Positions 3,912-5,910 of a stretch of DNA of 5,910 nucleotides are shown here, piece by piece. The first letter of the stretch is position 1, and each line of letters starts with the position of its first letter. Under the pieces are notes generated by a model. That model saw only the letters and a program-made list of their open reading frames with translations, did not search any database and was not told the DNA's origin. This DNA is from an uncultured Clostridia bacterium. GTDB taxonomy: Bacteria; Bacillota; Clostridia; Oscillospirales; Ruminococcaceae. The position numbers were made by a program, and so were the translations under genes. The stretch is taken from positions 1-5,910 of the forward strand of contig CANRDG010000114.1 of the NCBI GenBank assembly GCA_947629275.1, given 5' to 3'.

Positions 3912-5720
3912 TTATTTGTCTTTATTCTTTTTAAGTGCCGTGATCACTATCGCAGAACCTATCAGAACTACCGCAAGTGCAGCAGGAGCAGAATCTCCTG
4001 TTTGCGGGCTTGACGGGGTAGAGTTGGACGGCCTATTATTTGCGTCGCCGTCATTTCCTATTCCCGTGTCGCGATCGTTACCGTCTCCGCCGTTTGCAAC
4101 GCCTTCATCGTGTGTCGTCGTTACAGCAGGAGTGGTAGTCTTTCCGTTGTCATCGCCGTCGTTTGCCACACCGTCATCAGGAGTGGTAGTAGTTACTTCG
4201 GGTTCAGCAACAGGAACAGTGGTAGATGTTGTGGTGTTGTCATCATCATCAGGAGAAACATTTTCAGTCGTCGTTACTTTCGGTGAAGTTTCTTCCGAAG
4301 TGGTTAATCCAGTTGGATCCGGTTTGGTAACAGGTGCGTCAGTCGATGTAGTTGTCGGTTTGCTTTCTTCTTTTGAAGTAGTTGTCTCTGTCACAGTGGG
4401 AGTCGGTTTGCTTTCTCCTTTTGAAGTAGTTGTCTCAGTTACGGTAGGAGTTGGCTTTGGCTCTGTAACAGTTGTTGTCGTGGTAGTGGTCGTTGTAGTT
4501 GTAGTTGTAGTGGTAGTGGTAGTTGTGCTTGGGAGCTTCACAGGAAGCCTGCCCATGAAGTCACATCTGTGAGACTCTGCATTGGTCTCTATAGTGTTTG
4601 CTATAATGTTTCCGTCAACATTCTGATTTGCATATATCGCCGCATACGGAGCAAGTACGCTTCCGAGAGAAGCTTTGCCAAAAGTGTATGTACCGTGGTA
4701 ACAATAGTCTTTTGAAGAACTGTCGTATATGTTCCAAAGAATTATTGTTCCGTCCAAAACATTTACTTCAGCATTAGTTACCGGATTGTTTTTCTCATCA
4801 GTGCGGTAAACGAATGTTTGAGAGTTGGTTGTATATTCTTTCTCTTTCTTGCCCTCTGCTAGTTTGACACCTTTCATATCAACGTTTATGATAAGAGACT
4901 GTGTACCGGGATACTCTTTTTTGCCATCATTATTGGTGTCTTCAAAGACAACATTCTTAATTTCAAAACCATTTTGGTATTTTGCAAATTCTTCAGCGGT
5001 CATGTTAAGAACATTAGCTTTGTTTGCGGCAAGATTAACAGTAGCCTTTTGCGCATTTTCGTCACCGCTTAATGTTACATTGGAATCAAGCTTTGCAAGA
5101 TTCTTTGAAAACTCAGCATACTTTTTCTGATAATCAGCAAAATCCACATACGAGTTGTCAATAAAACCAACATAACTGTCTTTCATATCAACAAGATTTG
5201 CATTTGCCTTATCCACGCCTATCTTTATCTGACCGACTACTTTACCGTTTTCGTCAACAGGTTTTGGAGACATATTGGACTCATCGATGAAATCGCCGTT
5301 TGCATCAGTAATAACATGACTTTTGGGAACAAGCAATTCGTCTACTTTAGTTGAGCCTGTGATAAACAAGGAATTAGTAGCAAGACTTATTTCACCCTGT
5401 AAATCAGGATTTGTACCAGAACCTACCATTTCACCTTTTTGGTTAGTTCCGCTTGCCTGAGTTGCCTTAATGTTAGGCGCAGCAAAGTTGCCGTTGCAGT
5501 GCGCATTAAGAGTAATTTCATCAAATGCAAACAGGTGGAATACGTTTGCAATACCGAGAGGCGGGTTGTTTGCCGACTGGTAAGCTGCGCTTTCCTCGAA
5601 AGTTCCACTCAGAACAGGCACACCATCTTTAACGCTGTCGTCATTCGCAAACGACATAACAGTCAAAGTCGTAGCAGCCAAAGCAATAGCCGTGAACGCT
5701 GCCAGAATACGTTTATTCAT
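3912..5720 (-). CDS. Secreted choice-of-anchor A protein, Thr-rich stalk, SPQTG wall anchor
   Basis: A 602-residue cell-surface protein of unknown ligand. Residues 1-25 form a signal peptide (MNKR, hydrophobic core, cleavage likely after SFA). Residues about 54-391 match the choice-of-anchor A domain: an opening LGIANVFHLFAFDEITL, a central ADYQKKYAEFSKNLAKL, NVLNMTAEEF and LIINVDMKG, and a closing GSVLAPYAAIYANQNVDGNI then FMG. A stalk follows: 19 consecutive Thr (399-417), two 16-residue repeats starting KPTPTVTETTTSK (422-437, 438-453), acidic DDDD (491-494), and three Gly/Asn/Asp-rich repeats (515-525, 538-548, 551-561). The C-terminus has SPQTGD (571-576), a hydrophobic helix (about 578-595) and KKNKDK, a sortase sorting signal with Ser replacing Leu of LPXTG. 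GGAAAGG (5729-5735) sets the start. Adhesion or fibre contact is an inference from architecture; no sortase or catalytic motif is visible here. Confidence 0.85.
   Translation of the reverse strand: MNKRILAAFTAIALAATTLTVMSFANDDSVKDGVPVLSGTFEESAAYQSANNPPLGIANVFHLFAFDEITLNAHCNGNFAAPNIKATQASGTNQKGEMVGSGTNPDLQGEISLATNSLFITGSTKVDELLVPKSHVITDANGDFIDESNMSPKPVDENGKVVGQIKIGVDKANANLVDMKDSYVGFIDNSYVDFADYQKKYAEFSKNLAKLDSNVTLSGDENAQKATVNLAANKANVLNMTAEEFAKYQNGFEIKNVVFEDTNNDGKKEYPGTQSLIINVDMKGVKLAEGKKEKEYTTNSQTFVYRTDEKNNPVTNAEVNVLDGTIILWNIYDSSSKDYCYHGTYTFGKASLGSVLAPYAAIYANQNVDGNIIANTIETNAESHRCDFMGRLPVKLPSTTTTTTTTTTTTTTTTTTTVTEPKPTPTVTETTTSKGESKPTPTVTETTTSKEESKPTTTSTDAPVTKPDPTGLTTSEETSPKVTTTENVSPDDDDNTTTSTTVPVAEPEVTTTTPDDGVANDGDDNGKTTTPAVTTTHDEGVANGGDGNDRDTGIGNDGDANNRPSNSTPSSPQTGDSAPAALAVVLIGSAIVITALKKNKDK
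4356..4451 (-). repeat. Two tandem 48-bp coding repeats in the stalk
   Basis: Two adjacent 48-bp units (4356-4403, 4404-4451) encode the 16-residue repeats KPTPTVTETTTSKGES and KPTPTVTETTTSKEES. A partial third unit extends on the low-coordinate side (KPTTTST). The near-identity in DNA suggests recent duplication, and this stretch is likely to vary in number between strains. Confidence 0.85.
4470..4526 (-). repeat. Nineteen consecutive Thr codons
   Basis: 57 bases read ACN nineteen times, using ACA, ACT, ACC and ACG in mixed order. It joins the globular domain (ending about residue 391) to the rest of the stalk. The mixed codons argue against a pure trinucleotide slippage tract. Confidence 0.9.
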
Positions 5721-5785
5721 AAAATCATCCTTTCCAAATTAAAGTTAAAAGATTAAAATAAAACGTTCTATATTTTATTAGTATA

Positions 5786-5814
5786 ATTATAACGTAAACA
5801 GCTCTAAAAGTCAA
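5786..5814 (-). promoter_or_regulatory. Sigma-A promoter of the wall-anchored protein gene
   Basis: On the minus strand TTGACT (5809-5814) and a perfect TATAAT (5786-5791) are 17 bp apart. The start should be near 5779, leaving an AT-rich leader of about 58 nt before the ATG at 5718-5720. The remaining bases, 5815-5910, are AT-rich and hold nothing I can identify. Confidence 0.8.
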
Positions 5815-5910
5815 GCGAAATAACTTGTTCATAATTCACAAACTTTTCATGATAAATTTATTCAAATTTTAAGATTTTTTAATTTTGATAATAATTTTAA
5901 CTTACTAAAG

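Noticed and set aside
3859..4572. 237-codon plus-strand ORF rich in Val
   Set aside because: It mirrors the threonine-rich stalk of the minus-strand surface protein: ACN codons read in antisense give the Val run. No ribosome site or family match.

Overview
The window looks like a chromosomal segment of a low-to-mid GC, fibre-degrading Firmicute, probably Ruminococcus or a close relative in the Oscillospiraceae. The grounds are strong Shine-Dalgarno sites, consensus sigma-A promoters with 17-bp spacers, a GH10 xylanase, and a threonine-rich wall-anchored protein ending in an SPQTG sorting signal. The genus is an inference from gene style, not from a marker gene.

Layout. (1) Positions 1-77, minus strand: the 5' end of a small DUF1292-like (YrzB-type) protein with its own promoter. 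(2) About 254-1070, plus strand: roughly 0.8 kb with no credible protein gene. It is bracketed by a near-consensus promoter (TTGACA, 17 bp, TATTAT) and a good intrinsic terminator. It carries six copies of a GAGTCC-centred repeat, a GNRA hairpin and a possible 13-bp helix around one repeat copy. I read it as a large structured non-coding RNA of unidentified class, and it is the most interesting object here. (3) 1221-2765, plus: a PutP-type sodium:solute symporter with its own promoter, an unusual leader and a terminator. (4) 2897-3862, plus: an intracellular GH10 endo-xylanase with its own promoter. (5) 3871-3898: a hairpin between convergent genes, usable as a terminator in both directions. 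(6) 3912-5720, minus: a secreted choice-of-anchor A protein with a 19-threonine run, two families of short repeats and a C-terminal sorting signal, preceded by its own promoter. (7) 5815-5910: AT-rich sequence with no recognisable feature.

How the genes relate. Every gene has its own promoter, and three transcription units are closed by visible hairpins, so this is a row of monocistronic units and not an operon. The xylanase (cytoplasmic xylo-oligosaccharide cleavage) and the wall-anchored protein (cell surface) fit a plant-fibre lifestyle. The symporter takes up a small solute, most likely proline, and has no obvious functional tie to its neighbours. The candidate RNA lies between the divergent DUF1292-like gene and the symporter gene, and nothing in the sequence ties it to either.
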